Part shown: positions 1 to 7,632 of the stretch, one piece after another
How positions within the stretch are numbered: position 1 is the first letter of the stretch
Layout: each line of letters opens with the position of its first letter
Assembly (NCBI GenBank): GCA_963752505.1
Contig: CAVVYM010000001.1
Coordinates: 193,242-257,241 of the forward strand
Direction: 5' to 3'
Source: JACJWR01 sp963752505
Lineage (GTDB): Bacteria > Actinomycetota > Actinomycetes > S36-B12 > UBA10799
DNA length: 64,000 nt
Notes under the pieces: generated by a model
Seen by the model: only the letters and a program-made list of their open reading frames with translations
What the model was told of the DNA's origin: nothing
The model's database searches: none
Position numbers and translations under genes: made by a program

Positions 1-85
1 CGTCGCCATCGGCCCAGGAACCAAGGACCTTCGTCGAGTTGTTCGGCACGATCCAGTATTGGTGACCGGCGAGATTGCGTTGCAT
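1..85 (-). CDS. N-terminal fragment of an unidentified protein, cut by the window edge
   Basis: On the minus strand an ATG at 85 opens a frame that runs off the left edge for 28 codons, beginning MQRNLAGHQYWIVPNN. An in-frame TGA lies about 25 nt upstream, so this ATG is the only plausible start. The spacing of GGTGGAG to the ATG is short, so initiation is weakly supported. The composition and third-position bias look coding. The fragment is too short to name a family. Confidence 0.35.
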   Translation of the reverse strand, partial: MQRNLAGHQYWIVPNNSTKVLGSWADGD

Positions 86-302
86 GTCTCCACCGCTCGC
101 GGGGCCGAATCAGGTGCCTACTGTGACGAAGGTGTGCACTCGCGGGAAGGGTGAGGTCCTCGGCCAGGCGACCGGTGGGCACGAATCCGTGCCCACCGAG
201 GCGAGCGATGTACCGCCCTCCACGTCCACACCGGTCATGGGGGCGCGACTCACGGGCGGGGGGCATATCGTACCTCAGGCCCGATTCGGCGGAAATTCGT
301 GT

Positions 303-308
303 TAGCGT
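303..308 (+). promoter_or_regulatory. -10 hexamer TAGCGT, leaderless start at 316
   Basis: TAGCGT fits TANNNT and is followed by 7 nt and then ATG at 316, so the transcript probably starts at or next to the A of the start codon. Confidence 0.5.
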
Positions 309-315
309 CTGCCGC

Positions 316-480
316 ATGGCGAAACAAATGTGGGGAAAGCCACAATTGCTCCGGATATCGGCGGGGCACCGGGCGGAGGGTGGAGGGGCGCCAAGCTATA
401 TCGAAATAGAGCCTGATGCGAACGACCTATGTATTTACATTCATAACCAGTGGCGGTGCGACGGACATGGTCGTGCGTAG
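316..480 (+). CDS. Possible 54-residue orphan microprotein with a leaderless start
   Basis: The ATG at 316 sits 7 nt after a TANNNT hexamer, matching the leaderless signature found before many secure genes in this window. The product starts MAKQMWGKPQLLRI and ends HNQWRCDGHGRA, with a mildly acidic middle (IEIEPDANDL). I recognise no family. It could instead be the start of a frameshifted longer gene or an RNA transcribed from this promoter. The start signal is the main support for calling it. Confidence 0.3.
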   Translation: MAKQMWGKPQLLRISAGHRAEGGGAPSYIEIEPDANDLCIYIHNQWRCDGHGRA

Positions 481-572
481 GTGCTACGACCCTCGCCGGG
501 CCCCGTTCGGTTTAGTCCCGAGTTGTCACCCACTAGGCCCAAGCTGGCCCAGCAACCGCAACCGCAGTAGCA

Positions 573-590
573 GCCCCGCCACCGCGGGGC
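573..590. terminator. Perfect 7-bp GC hairpin (terminator-like)
   Basis: GCCCCGC (573-579), loop CACC, GCGGGGC (584-590). There is no T tract on either side, so it would be a U-less actinobacterial-type terminator or simply a structured leader of the next small ORF. Confidence 0.4.
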
Positions 591-620
591 ACCTCCCCGT
601 CACGAGAACAGACCACCACC

Positions 621-857
621 GTGGCCTTTGTCTGGCTGATGGTGGGTGTGCTGCTGTTCTTCTTCTCGGTCATGCGCGGCCTGGCCGACACCGGCCAGGC
701 CAGGCCACCAACTAGAACTCACGGACTGTGCTCGCCGCGGCCGCGGTGGCCATTCTCGGTCGGTGCCGTCGGCCTCGTGCGCAGGAGCCGGACGCACCAC
801 GAGTCGGCCCGCCAGGTCACGAGCCGCCCTGGGTCAACGTCGCCGGGTGTGCCATAG
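621..857 (+). CDS. Possible small membrane protein, perhaps frameshifted
   Basis: A GTG start at 621 gives 78 codons whose first 20 residues (AFVWLMVGVLLFFFSVM) form a convincing transmembrane helix. After about residue 32 the frame becomes arginine/proline-rich. A second hydrophobic stretch (VLAAAAVAILG) appears in another frame near 728-760, and the original frame then resumes with GAVGLVRRSR. This suggests a two-helix protein with two compensating indels. No family is recognised. The 3' end overlaps the convergent CPBP gene by 24 nt. Confidence 0.3.
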   Translation: MAFVWLMVGVLLFFFSVMRGLADTGQARPPTRTHGLCSPRPRWPFSVGAVGLVRRSRTHHESARQVTSRPGSTSPGVP

Positions 858-1649
858 GGCGGTCGCCAACCCGAGGATTGCCATGGTGATCGCGGCGAGC
901 CAGCCGAACTCGCCCATTAATTCGTCGCTGCCGGCGAAGGCCGGCACACTTTCGCCTCCCACCGTCGCAGCGAAACTCGTGGCCACCAGTCCATTCCAGG
1001 TCCCGTGGGCCACCACGCTGGGCCACAACGACTTCGATCGATCGGTGAGCACCCCGACGAAAAGCGTGAAACCGGCGATGGCCACCGTGAAGGCCGGTAG
1101 CCCGGCCAGGCTGCCATACCAGCCGAACAGCACCAAGGGGACGTGGTAGATCCACCAGATCACACCGACGATCAGACTGACCCGCCAGAACCCGTCGCGG
1201 ACCCGCAGCGTCGGCCACAAGAACCCCCGCCAGCCGATCTCCTCGCCCGCCGCTGACACCGATGCCAGCGCGATCGCCACCGGTGCCGTGATCAGCGCGG
1301 ATCGAAGTAGCCCAGGGTCCTCGGTGTCCCAGCCGAACAGCACCCCGACGAGGTAGACACCCAGCACTGCCACGGCGGGCACCAACCCCGCCAAGAGCCA
1401 CCAGTTGGGCCGCCCCCATTGAATGCGCCCCTTGGCGACGAAACGCGCCAGGAGAGCGCCCGCGGTGGGGGCGAACATGAGCACCAGGAAGATCGCCGGA
1501 TCCGGCTGCTCACCCGCGGGCGGCCAGAACGCAACCATGCCGATCGCATAGACGGCGATGAGCCCCCCGAAGTACCAACCGAGTTGGCGACCCAAGCTGG
1601 GCCGAGTCCTGGCCTCGCCGACGTCGACGGCGTCGGTTGCACTCGACAT
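834..1649 (-). CDS. CPBP-family intramembrane metalloprotease (CAAX/Abi)
   Basis: A 271-residue polytopic membrane protein of the CPBP (CAAX protease and bacteriocin-processing) family. Motif 1 EEIGWRGFLWP, with the paired glutamates and arginine, is followed by a histidine-bearing segment (WWIYHVPLVLFG) and a later HGTWNG motif, the expected metal-ligand pattern. Eight or so hydrophobic helices are visible. The start ATG at 1649 was chosen over the longer frame to 1805 because GGGAGGA sits just upstream of it and the extension is low-complexity. The family acts on membrane peptides or on prenylated or bacteriocin-like substrates. The substrate here is unknown and no peptide partner is adjacent. 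Confidence 0.85.
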   Translation of the reverse strand: MSSATDAVDVGEARTRPSLGRQLGWYFGGLIAVYAIGMVAFWPPAGEQPDPAIFLVLMFAPTAGALLARFVAKGRIQWGRPNWWLLAGLVPAVAVLGVYLVGVLFGWDTEDPGLLRSALITAPVAIALASVSAAGEEIGWRGFLWPTLRVRDGFWRVSLIVGVIWWIYHVPLVLFGWYGSLAGLPAFTVAIAGFTLFVGVLTDRSKSLWPSVVAHGTWNGLVATSFAATVGGESVPAFAGSDELMGEFGWLAAITMAILGLATALWHTRRR

Positions 1650-1973
1650 TGTTCCTCCCACCTGACAGCCGCCTCCGCCACCGTCACTTAACTGCACGAC
1701 CCACACCACTGTAGTGACCGCGCGGATCTCAGAACCGAGATCCGACCAACTGCCGGTAGCGCCACCCAGCGACGAAGCCTTGGTTGGATGGCCTCGTGCC
1801 CACACTCACGAGGTGGTCGCACTACCGAGCCTCGATCATCCGGCCGCAGCATCACCTCCACGCGAACCGCCCCGTCCTACCCCTTTCCGTCGACAGATCC
1901 AGCCTGCGCACCGGACGAAGCTGCGAGGAGGCTCGGCGATGTCCGCCCCGACCCATCTGCGCCCGCCAGCAGG

Positions 1974-1979
1974 TAGTGT
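1974..1979 (+). promoter_or_regulatory. -10 hexamer TAGTGT, leaderless start at 1988
   Basis: TAGTGT, an 8-nt spacer, then ATG at 1988. There is no Shine-Dalgarno sequence, so initiation is probably leaderless. Confidence 0.5.
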
Positions 1980-1987
1980 CTGCGGTC

Positions 1988-2620
1988 ATGGCCGAGGAAT
2001 ACCGCACCAACGACGCGGAGTCCGAGACGACGGTGCTCATGCCGATTCCATCCGAACACCCGACCCAGGTGATGCCGGCCACCCCGCAGGCCGTGATCCC
2101 GCTGAGCACCACTGGGCCGGCCACCCCCGCGAGCGCAATTCAGCCAGTCACCCCGGCAACCACGAGCAGGTCGGCACCCGGCTGGTACCCCGACCCGTGG
2201 GCGTCCGGTCAAACGACGGCTGACCTGCGCTATTTCGATGGCACTTCGTGGACCGCACACCTCAGTGGCCACCCGAGCACGCCCAAGCGGCTTGGAGTCC
2301 CGGGATGGGTCCTGGCCATGACCTGGGTGCTGGTGGCACTCGTCGCCTCGGGCGTCTTCTTCTTCGTCCTGGTATTCACCGCCTTTGCCTGCGATTCCGG
2401 CTGGGAGGGATGCAGCCAAGCTGCCGCCGATGGCGTGGCCGGGTATGTGGTGGTGACTGCCCTGCTCGCCACCGTTCCGCCGCTGCTCGCAGTGGTGATC
2501 GCACGTGGGCGCAGACTGGGCCGGGTGCTGCGAATCCTGGCGTTGGTGATCATGCCGTTGAGCATGGTCGCCGGATTCGCCACCACATTGCTGATCATGA
2601 CAAGCAGGTTCCCCGAGTAG
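1988..2620 (+). CDS. DUF2510 domain membrane protein
   Basis: A 210-residue protein with a Thr/Pro-rich N-terminus (about residues 1-62) and then a DUF2510 motif APGWYPDPW...RYFDGTSWT at about 63-90, found near the N-termini of many actinobacterial membrane proteins. Two strong transmembrane segments follow at about 110-135 and 155-180, with a third at 190-207. A Cys pair (CDSGWEGC) lies between the first two helices, probably outside the membrane. The ATG at 1988 is favoured by the upstream TAGTGT. The frame remains open back to 1784, but that extension looks non-coding. Function unknown. Confidence 0.8.
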   Translation: MAEEYRTNDAESETTVLMPIPSEHPTQVMPATPQAVIPLSTTGPATPASAIQPVTPATTSRSAPGWYPDPWASGQTTADLRYFDGTSWTAHLSGHPSTPKRLGVPGWVLAMTWVLVALVASGVFFFVLVFTAFACDSGWEGCSQAAADGVAGYVVVTALLATVPPLLAVVIARGRRLGRVLRILALVIMPLSMVAGFATTLLIMTSRFPE

Positions 2621-2715
2621 AACGCCGCAGGCTTGTGCGAATTGTGGCTGGTCACAGCCGGAATCGAACACGCCGCAGAAACCGACCGGAACCCGAACCA
2701 GAGCACGTCACGCGC

Positions 2716-2721
2716 TAGCGT
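2716..2721 (+). promoter_or_regulatory. -10 hexamer TAGCGT, leaderless start at 2730
   Basis: TAGCGT is followed by 8 nt and the GTG at 2730. Confidence 0.45.
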
Positions 2722-2729
2722 ACGGTTTC

Positions 2730-3188
2730 GTGGATGTCGTGTGGATCGTGCTGGGGATCCTGCTGGTCGCGCTCGTTGCGGTGGTGTTGGTGGCGTTCTT
2801 CGTGATGCGGCCACGAGCGGTGCGGCAGCTGCGGGCCAGCGCCGAACTGCTCGCACGCGAGACGCACGGCCGAACCCCCTTGGTGCTCGGGTCAGCCAAG
2901 TGCGACAGCATCACGCTTCCGGCGAAGCAGAACCTCCTCGGGGTGGGCATGCTGGCCCTCACCGAACATGGCGTGGTCTTTGCCGCCGCGAACCCCGACC
3001 GGACGCTCATCATCCCCAGGGTGGACGTCATCCGGGCGAAGAGCCCCGCTGGGACGGCGCCGGCCGTCGGCCGCATCCCCCAGTTGGAGATCACCTGGCG
3101 TTCGGCGGGCGGCACTGAAGCCACGGTTGTGTTCGACACCGCCGACCCCGGCGCCTTCACGGCGCCGCTGCAGGAACTGGCTGGCTGA
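2730..3188 (+). CDS. Conserved hypothetical, one TM helix plus a PH/GRAM-like soluble domain
   Basis: 152 residues from a GTG start. Residues 2-26 form one transmembrane helix, and the remainder is a compact beta-rich domain (LVLGSAKCDSITLP, GVGMLALTEHGVVF, LIIPRVDVI, WRSAGGTEATVVFDT). This layout resembles small bacterial PH-like domains on a membrane anchor, which is my inference from the strand pattern. It stands between the DUF2510 gene and a convergent TM2 gene and is not in an operon. Function unknown. Confidence 0.7.
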   Translation: MDVVWIVLGILLVALVAVVLVAFFVMRPRAVRQLRASAELLARETHGRTPLVLGSAKCDSITLPAKQNLLGVGMLALTEHGVVFAAANPDRTLIIPRVDVIRAKSPAGTAPAVGRIPQLEITWRSAGGTEATVVFDTADPGAFTAPLQELAG

Positions 3189-3237
3189 CGACCGTCCGTC
3201 GCCGGTCTGCGGCCCGGCCGGTGCCGAACCGCCCGTA

Positions 3238-3495
3238 TCAATCCCGCAGCGGACGGCCGGTGGCGTCGGTCGTGAAGCCGTTGGCCCCCACGAGGTAGAG
3301 GATGCCCTCAATCAGACCCCAGATCGAGCCGATGCCGCAGGTCACGATGGTGACGAGGATCTGCAGGACGCCGATGGTGGTGAATCCAAGGTAGAACCGG
3401 TGGATTCCGAACCCACCCAGGAAGATGCCCAGCAACCCCGCGGCGATTTTGGACTTCGCGTACGGATCCGCATAGGGCGGATATTGATAACTCAT
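3238..3495 (-). CDS. TM2 domain-containing protein
   Basis: 85 residues. After a short Tyr/Pro-rich tail (MSYQYPPYADPYAKSK) comes a TM2 domain with two helices: AGLLGIFLGGFGIHRFYLG, then IGVLQILVTIVTCGIGSIWGLIEGILYL. The GxHRFYLG turn between helices is diagnostic of TM2. ATG at 3495 is preceded by CCGAGGAGG at good spacing, so it was preferred to the ATG at 3549. The biological role of bacterial TM2 proteins is not settled. Confidence 0.9.
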   Translation of the reverse strand: MSYQYPPYADPYAKSKIAAGLLGIFLGGFGIHRFYLGFTTIGVLQILVTIVTCGIGSIWGLIEGILYLVGANGFTTDATGRPLRD

Positions 3496-3529
3496 GCTGA
3501 CAGCCTCCTCGGGACAGTCATTCCGGCCG

Positions 3530-4210
3530 CTAGTCGAAGATGGGCTCAACCGTGCGGGATCGCTTCAATTCAAAGAATCCCGGGGTCCGCGCACATGCCA
3601 GGACGCCGTCGAACAGTGATCCAGCCGCCTCGCCCTTGGGGGCGGGCGACACAACCGGCCCGAAGAAGGCAACGCCTGCAACGTGGATCACGGGCGTGCC
3701 CACCTGATCCCCCACCGGATCCATTCCCCGATGATGGCTGCTGCGCACGGCGTCGTCCCACGCGGGGTCCTGGGCGGCTTGGGCCACCTCGGCGGGCAAA
3801 CCGGCCGCCGCCACCGCCTCGTCGATCACATCCTGTTCGTGCAGCCGTCCCGCCAGGTGGATGCGCTCCCCCAAGGCCGTGTAGAGCGGCAGCACCACCT
3901 GCGAACCCACAAGCTCCTGCGCTGCCACGACGGATCTCACCGGACCCCACCCGAGCCGAATCGAATCCCGGTACTGCTCGGGCACCTCGTTGCCCTCGTT
4001 GAGCACGGTCAAACTCATGACGTGCCAGGCGATGTCGACCGGGCGCACCCGCGCCACTTCGAGCATCCATCGTGAGGTCATCCATGCCCACGGGCAGATC
4101 GGGTCGAAGTAGAAGTCCAGCGATTGGCGCTGCAGGCCGGGATCGGGTGCTTCCCGGGCTGTCGTCGGGCTGGACGTCGGGCGCTCATGCACAGTCGCGG
4201 CATCGGTCAC
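3530..4210 (-). CDS. Rv2466c-type thioredoxin-fold protein (mycothiol-dependent nitroreductase/DsbA family)
   Basis: 226 residues with an N-terminal thioredoxin-like strand LDFYFDPICPWAWMTSRWMLEVA at about 30-52, helical insertion, and a C-terminal strand with cis-proline context (GTPVIHV). The sequence after the active site (WHVMSLTVLNE) closely follows the mycobacterial Rv2466c family, a mycothiol-dependent reductase. Here the active site reads CPWA instead of CPWC, so the resolving cysteine is missing and a monothiol mechanism is implied. It is divergent from pepN, the same arrangement as Rv2466c/Rv2467 in M. tuberculosis. The frame start at 4210 is not backed by a clear ribosome site. The first 25 residues look disordered. 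Confidence 0.85.
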   Translation of the reverse strand: MTDAATVHERPTSSPTTAREAPDPGLQRQSLDFYFDPICPWAWMTSRWMLEVARVRPVDIAWHVMSLTVLNEGNEVPEQYRDSIRLGWGPVRSVVAAQELVGSQVVLPLYTALGERIHLAGRLHEQDVIDEAVAAAGLPAEVAQAAQDPAWDDAVRSSHHRGMDPVGDQVGTPVIHVAGVAFFGPVVSPAPKGEAAGSLFDGVLACARTPGFFELKRSRTVEPIFD

Positions 4211-4244
4211 TTGCTCAGACTACTGGGGGTGGTTGGATGTGCTC

Positions 4245-6803
4245 ATGCCTGCCGAGAACCTCACGAGAGCCGAAGCTCAATCGCGCTCCGCCGTCGTCTC
4301 CGACGTCTCCTACCGGGTGCACGTTGACCTCACCGGTGACGGGCCACTGTTCACCTCAATCACCGACGTCGAGTTCAGCGCCGTCGACGGTGCCGAGACG
4401 TGGTTGGACCTCATCGCCGAATCAGTGCAGGAGATTCAACTCAACGGTGAGGAACTGCCGGTCAGCGCCTTCCGGGACAGCCGCATCGCGCTGGCGAACC
4501 TCGGCGCCCGCAACCACGTTCGCGTGGTGGCCGACGCCCGCTACATGTCCTCCGGTGAGGGCCTGCACCGATTCGTCGACCCCATCGACGATCGCGTCTA
4601 CCTGTACACCCAGTTCGAGGTCGCCGACGCCCGCCGCGTCTTCGCCGTCTTCGAGCAGCCCGACATCAAGGCACCCATGCAACTGACGGTGCGGGCACCG
4701 GAGCACTGGCAGGTGGTCTCGAATCGCCCGACACCCGAGCCGACCGACCGCACCGACGGCAACGCCACGTGGGCCTTCGAACCCACCTGGCCGCTGGCGA
4801 GTTACCTCTATGCACTCGTGGCGGGCGACTACTACGTGGTACGCGACTCCTACGAGGGTCCCAACGGCACCTACCCTCTTGGGTTGTTCTGCCGCCAGAC
4901 GCTGGCCGCCGACCTCGACGCCGAGGACATCTTCGACATCACCAAACAGGGCATGGCCTTCTTCGAGGATGCCTTCGACTACCCCTATGCCTTCGGCAAG
5001 TACGACCAACTATTCGTGCCCGAGTTCAACGCCGGCGCCATGGAAAATCCCGGCGCAGTGACGTTCCACGAGGATCACTACATCTTCCGGTCCCGCGTCA
5101 CCGAATCCGCCTACGAGACGCGTGCCAACACCATCCTGCACGAAATGGCTCACATGTGGTTCGGAGATCTCGTGACCATGAAGTGGTGGGACGATCTCTG
5201 GCTCAACGAGTCGTTCGCCGAGTGGGCCGCCCACCACGCCGCCGAACGCGCGACCCGCTTCACCCACGCTTGGGCGGGATTCGCGAACCAACGCAAGGCC
5301 TGGGCCTACCGGCAAGATCAACTGCCCTCCACCCATCCGATTGCCGCCGACATGGTCGACCTCGACGCCGTCTACACGAATTTCGACGGCATCACCTACG
5401 CGAAGGGCGCCTCCGCACTCAAACAGTTGGTGGCCTTCGTCGGCGAGGCCGAGTTCCTCGCCGGTGTGCGGGACTACTTCCGCGCCCACGCCTACGGCAA
5501 CACCGAACTCACCGACCTGCTGGGGGCGCTGGAGAAGTCGTCGGGTCGCGACCTGTCCGACTGGGCTGCAGCCTGGCTGCAAACCTCTGGCGTGAATCTC
5601 ATTCGACCCGACACCGACGTCGACTCGGACGGTCGATACGCCAGAGTCGGGCTCATCCAGGAGCCGCCGAGTTCACCCGACGGGGTGGCAGCCACACTGC
5701 GGCCACACCGGCTGGCCGTCGGCCTCTACGACCGCACGGATGACGACGTCCTGCACCTGCGCGAGCGCCTCGACGTCGACGTCACCGGGGATTTCACAGA
5801 CCTGCCCGAATTGGCGGGAAAGACCCAGCCGGACCTACTGCTTGTGAACGACTTGGATCTGACCTACGCGAAGATCCGGCTCGATTCCCGATCGATGTCC
5901 GCCGCCGTCGAAGGCCTGCCCGACCTTGCCGATCCGCTGGCTCGCGCGCTGATCTGGGGCGCAGCCTGGGACATGACCCGCGATGCGGAGTTGCCCACCG
6001 GCGAATTCGTCGCCCTGGTCGCCGCCGGTATCGCCCAGGAGCCGGATGTGGGACTCGTGGGGCAGGTGCTGCGTCAGACGTTGAGCGCCGTCACGCTCTA
6101 CGCCGACCCCGGGCAGCGGACCAACTACGCGGATCTGCTCGCCGGAGTCCTGCGCGAGGCCTGCGAGCAGGCGGAGCCGGGCAGTGACCACCAGCTCGCG
6201 TTCGTACGCGGGCTGATCTTCTTCGCGGGCGGACGTGACATCGCCTTCATGCGTGGGCTGCTGACCGGCGATGAGCAGATCCCCGGCCTGGTCATCGACA
6301 CCGATCTGCGCTGGAGCTTGGTGACCAAGCTCGTGTCGGTGGGCGCGGCCGGCGAGGAGACGATTGCCGAGCAGTCCGACCGGGACCCGTCGGCCGCCGG
6401 CCTGCGCCGCGCGATGACGGCGCGCTCAGCCGCCCCCGACCTTGCCGCCAAGCAGTTGGCATGGGACGCGGCACTCGACGACCCGAGCCTGCCGAACGCG
6501 TCGCTGCAGGCGATCATCGCCGGCATTATGCAGCCGTTCCAAGGGGACCTCGTGCGGCCGTTCATCGAACGCTACTTCGCGGCCCTGCCGGCGATCGCGC
6601 AAAGTCGCACGCAGGAGATAACCCAGCTGATCGTCGCCGGGTTGTACCCAGCCATGGCGGTCGACGCAAGCACGGTGGAACGAACAGACCGCTTCCTCGA
6701 ATCGCAGACGGAACTCTCGCCGGGGGTGCGCCGCATGCTCATCGAGGGCCGCGACTCGGTGGCCCGCGCGGTTCGTTGCGTCAGGCGCGACCGTCAGGGG
6801 TAG
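4245..6803 (+). CDS. pepN: Aminopeptidase N (M1 family)
   Basis: A cytosolic zinc aminopeptidase of about 852 residues, the usual length for actinobacterial PepN, removing N-terminal residues from peptides. The exopeptidase motif GAMEN is at 264-268. The zinc site HEMAHMW starts at 299 (H299, H303) with the third ligand E322 in WLNESFAEW, giving the canonical HExxH-18-E spacing. A catalytic-domain Tyr region and the C-terminal ERAP1-like helical domain are present. The ATG at 4245 (MPAENLTRAEAQ) matches family N-termini better than the TTG at 4233. It is divergent from the thioredoxin-fold gene and convergent with the DUF5130 gene, as in mycobacteria. Confidence 0.97.
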   Translation: MPAENLTRAEAQSRSAVVSDVSYRVHVDLTGDGPLFTSITDVEFSAVDGAETWLDLIAESVQEIQLNGEELPVSAFRDSRIALANLGARNHVRVVADARYMSSGEGLHRFVDPIDDRVYLYTQFEVADARRVFAVFEQPDIKAPMQLTVRAPEHWQVVSNRPTPEPTDRTDGNATWAFEPTWPLASYLYALVAGDYYVVRDSYEGPNGTYPLGLFCRQTLAADLDAEDIFDITKQGMAFFEDAFDYPYAFGKYDQLFVPEFNAGAMENPGAVTFHEDHYIFRSRVTESAYETRANTILHEMAHMWFGDLVTMKWWDDLWLNESFAEWAAHHAAERATRFTHAWAGFANQRKAWAYRQDQLPSTHPIAADMVDLDAVYTNFDGITYAKGASALKQLVAFVGEAEFLAGVRDYFRAHAYGNTELTDLLGALEKSSGRDLSDWAAAWLQTSGVNLIRPDTDVDSDGRYARVGLIQEPPSSPDGVAATLRPHRLAVGLYDRTDDDVLHLRERLDVDVTGDFTDLPELAGKTQPDLLLVNDLDLTYAKIRLDSRSMSAAVEGLPDLADPLARALIWGAAWDMTRDAELPTGEFVALVAAGIAQEPDVGLVGQVLRQTLSAVTLYADPGQRTNYADLLAGVLREACEQAEPGSDHQLAFVRGLIFFAGGRDIAFMRGLLTGDEQIPGLVIDTDLRWSLVTKLVSVGAAGEETIAEQSDRDPSAAGLRRAMTARSAAPDLAAKQLAWDAALDDPSLPNASLQAIIAGIMQPFQGDLVRPFIERYFAALPAIAQSRTQEITQLIVAGLYPAMAVDASTVERTDRFLESQTELSPGVRRMLIEGRDSVARAVRCVRRDRQG

Positions 6804-6838
6804 CGGCTGCGCCCACTGAACGTCGTGCAGCTGCGGCG

Positions 6839-7228
6839 CTACGCCGGCTCGTCGGTGAACAGCACGGTCGGGTGCATAGCCTGCTCACCCAGAATGATCA
6901 GCCCGGCCCGGATGCCACCGGCAATGTCGCCGTAGGCGAACCTCGATGACATCGTCAGAATCGCGAGTTGGCACCGATCATCGGGCAACCACCGCCGAGC
7001 CGATCCGCCAGTGACAATGTCCACCGACCTGGCGTCGGGATCGACGGCCACGAGGACCGAGGTGTCCGGTGCTGCGAGCGTGGCCATCAGCGCCTCGGCA
7101 CTCTCGCGTCCCTGCTCGAGGGTGCCCACATGAACGACGAACCGTAGCCCGCTCATCTCCTCGGCCAGGGCGATCGACCTCTTCACGTCGTTCAGCTGCG
7201 AAGCACTGAACGGTTCACCAACGGCCAC
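6839..7228 (-). CDS. DUF5130/TPM-like protein
   Basis: About 129 residues. The body (LALAEEMSGLRFVVHVG, SVLVAVDPDARSVDIVTG, CQLAILTMSSRFAYGDIAGG) resembles the TPM/DUF5130 fold, which in actinobacteria sits beside pepN (Rv2468c position in M. tuberculosis). The GTG at 7228 is preferred over the GTG at 7234 because ACGGAGG lies 6 nt from the former and abuts the latter. It overlaps the end of the upstream membrane-protein gene by 14 nt, implying co-transcription and translational coupling. Function unknown. Confidence 0.8.
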   Translation of the reverse strand: MAVGEPFSASQLNDVKRSIALAEEMSGLRFVVHVGTLEQGRESAEALMATLAAPDTSVLVAVDPDARSVDIVTGGSARRWLPDDRCQLAILTMSSRFAYGDIAGGIRAGLIILGEQAMHPTVLFTDEPA

Positions 7229-7550
7229 GGGCACCTCCGTACTTTTGCGCGCCGACCTGTGGCTCGAGTTCCGCGCTGCCGGTCGCCACTAGTTCCCCGC
7301 TGCCCGACGGTGCGGTCTGCGCCGCCACGGCCACCGCGGGCGTTGCCTCACCCGAATCACCCGGATCGCCGGAATCGCCGGTTGCGCCGGGGACGTCCGA
7401 CGTGAGCGTTACTGACTCGTCGAGCCACGGCTCGCCGGGGCGCCAGCGGCCCGCCCTACTCCAACCGGGCCCCAGCACGAATCCCACGACGACGGCGACC
7501 ACGGCCAAAGGCAGCACCGCAAATACGACTACTGCGCCGATCGCATTCAT
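7215..7550 (-). CDS. Small single-pass membrane protein upstream of the DUF5130 gene
   Basis: About 111 residues starting MNAIGAVVVFAVLPL, with one N-terminal transmembrane helix (residues 4-27), then the motif GPGWSRAGRWRPGEPW, and an acidic, Ala/Ser/Gly-rich tail. GPGW-RAGR-RPGEPW proteins recur next to pepN in actinobacteria as uncharacterised membrane proteins (from memory). ATG 7550 is chosen because the longer frame to 7784 overlaps malQ and looks non-coding. The 3' end overlaps the DUF5130 gene. Confidence 0.65.
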   Translation of the reverse strand: MNAIGAVVVFAVLPLAVVAVVVGFVLGPGWSRAGRWRPGEPWLDESVTLTSDVPGATGDSGDPGDSGEATPAVAVAAQTAPSGSGELVATGSAELEPQVGAQKYGGARGRW

Positions 7551-7632
7551 ACTCCACCTTCCGTCGGATTCAACCGTAGACGATGTGCCACACCCACGCG
7601 TGGCGGCGCCACCGGACGCCTCATCAATGCCG

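Larger units (their letters stand above)
86..620. other. Poorly coding stretch with one leaderless small ORF and a GC hairpin
   Basis: No ORF here has a recognisable product. The only structured elements seen are the TAGCGT/ATG leaderless start signal before 316 and the hairpin at 573-590, described separately. The longer overlapping ORFs at 75-305, 151-480 and 416-715 are basic, proline/arginine-rich translations typical of non-coding high-GC sequence. Confidence 0.5.
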
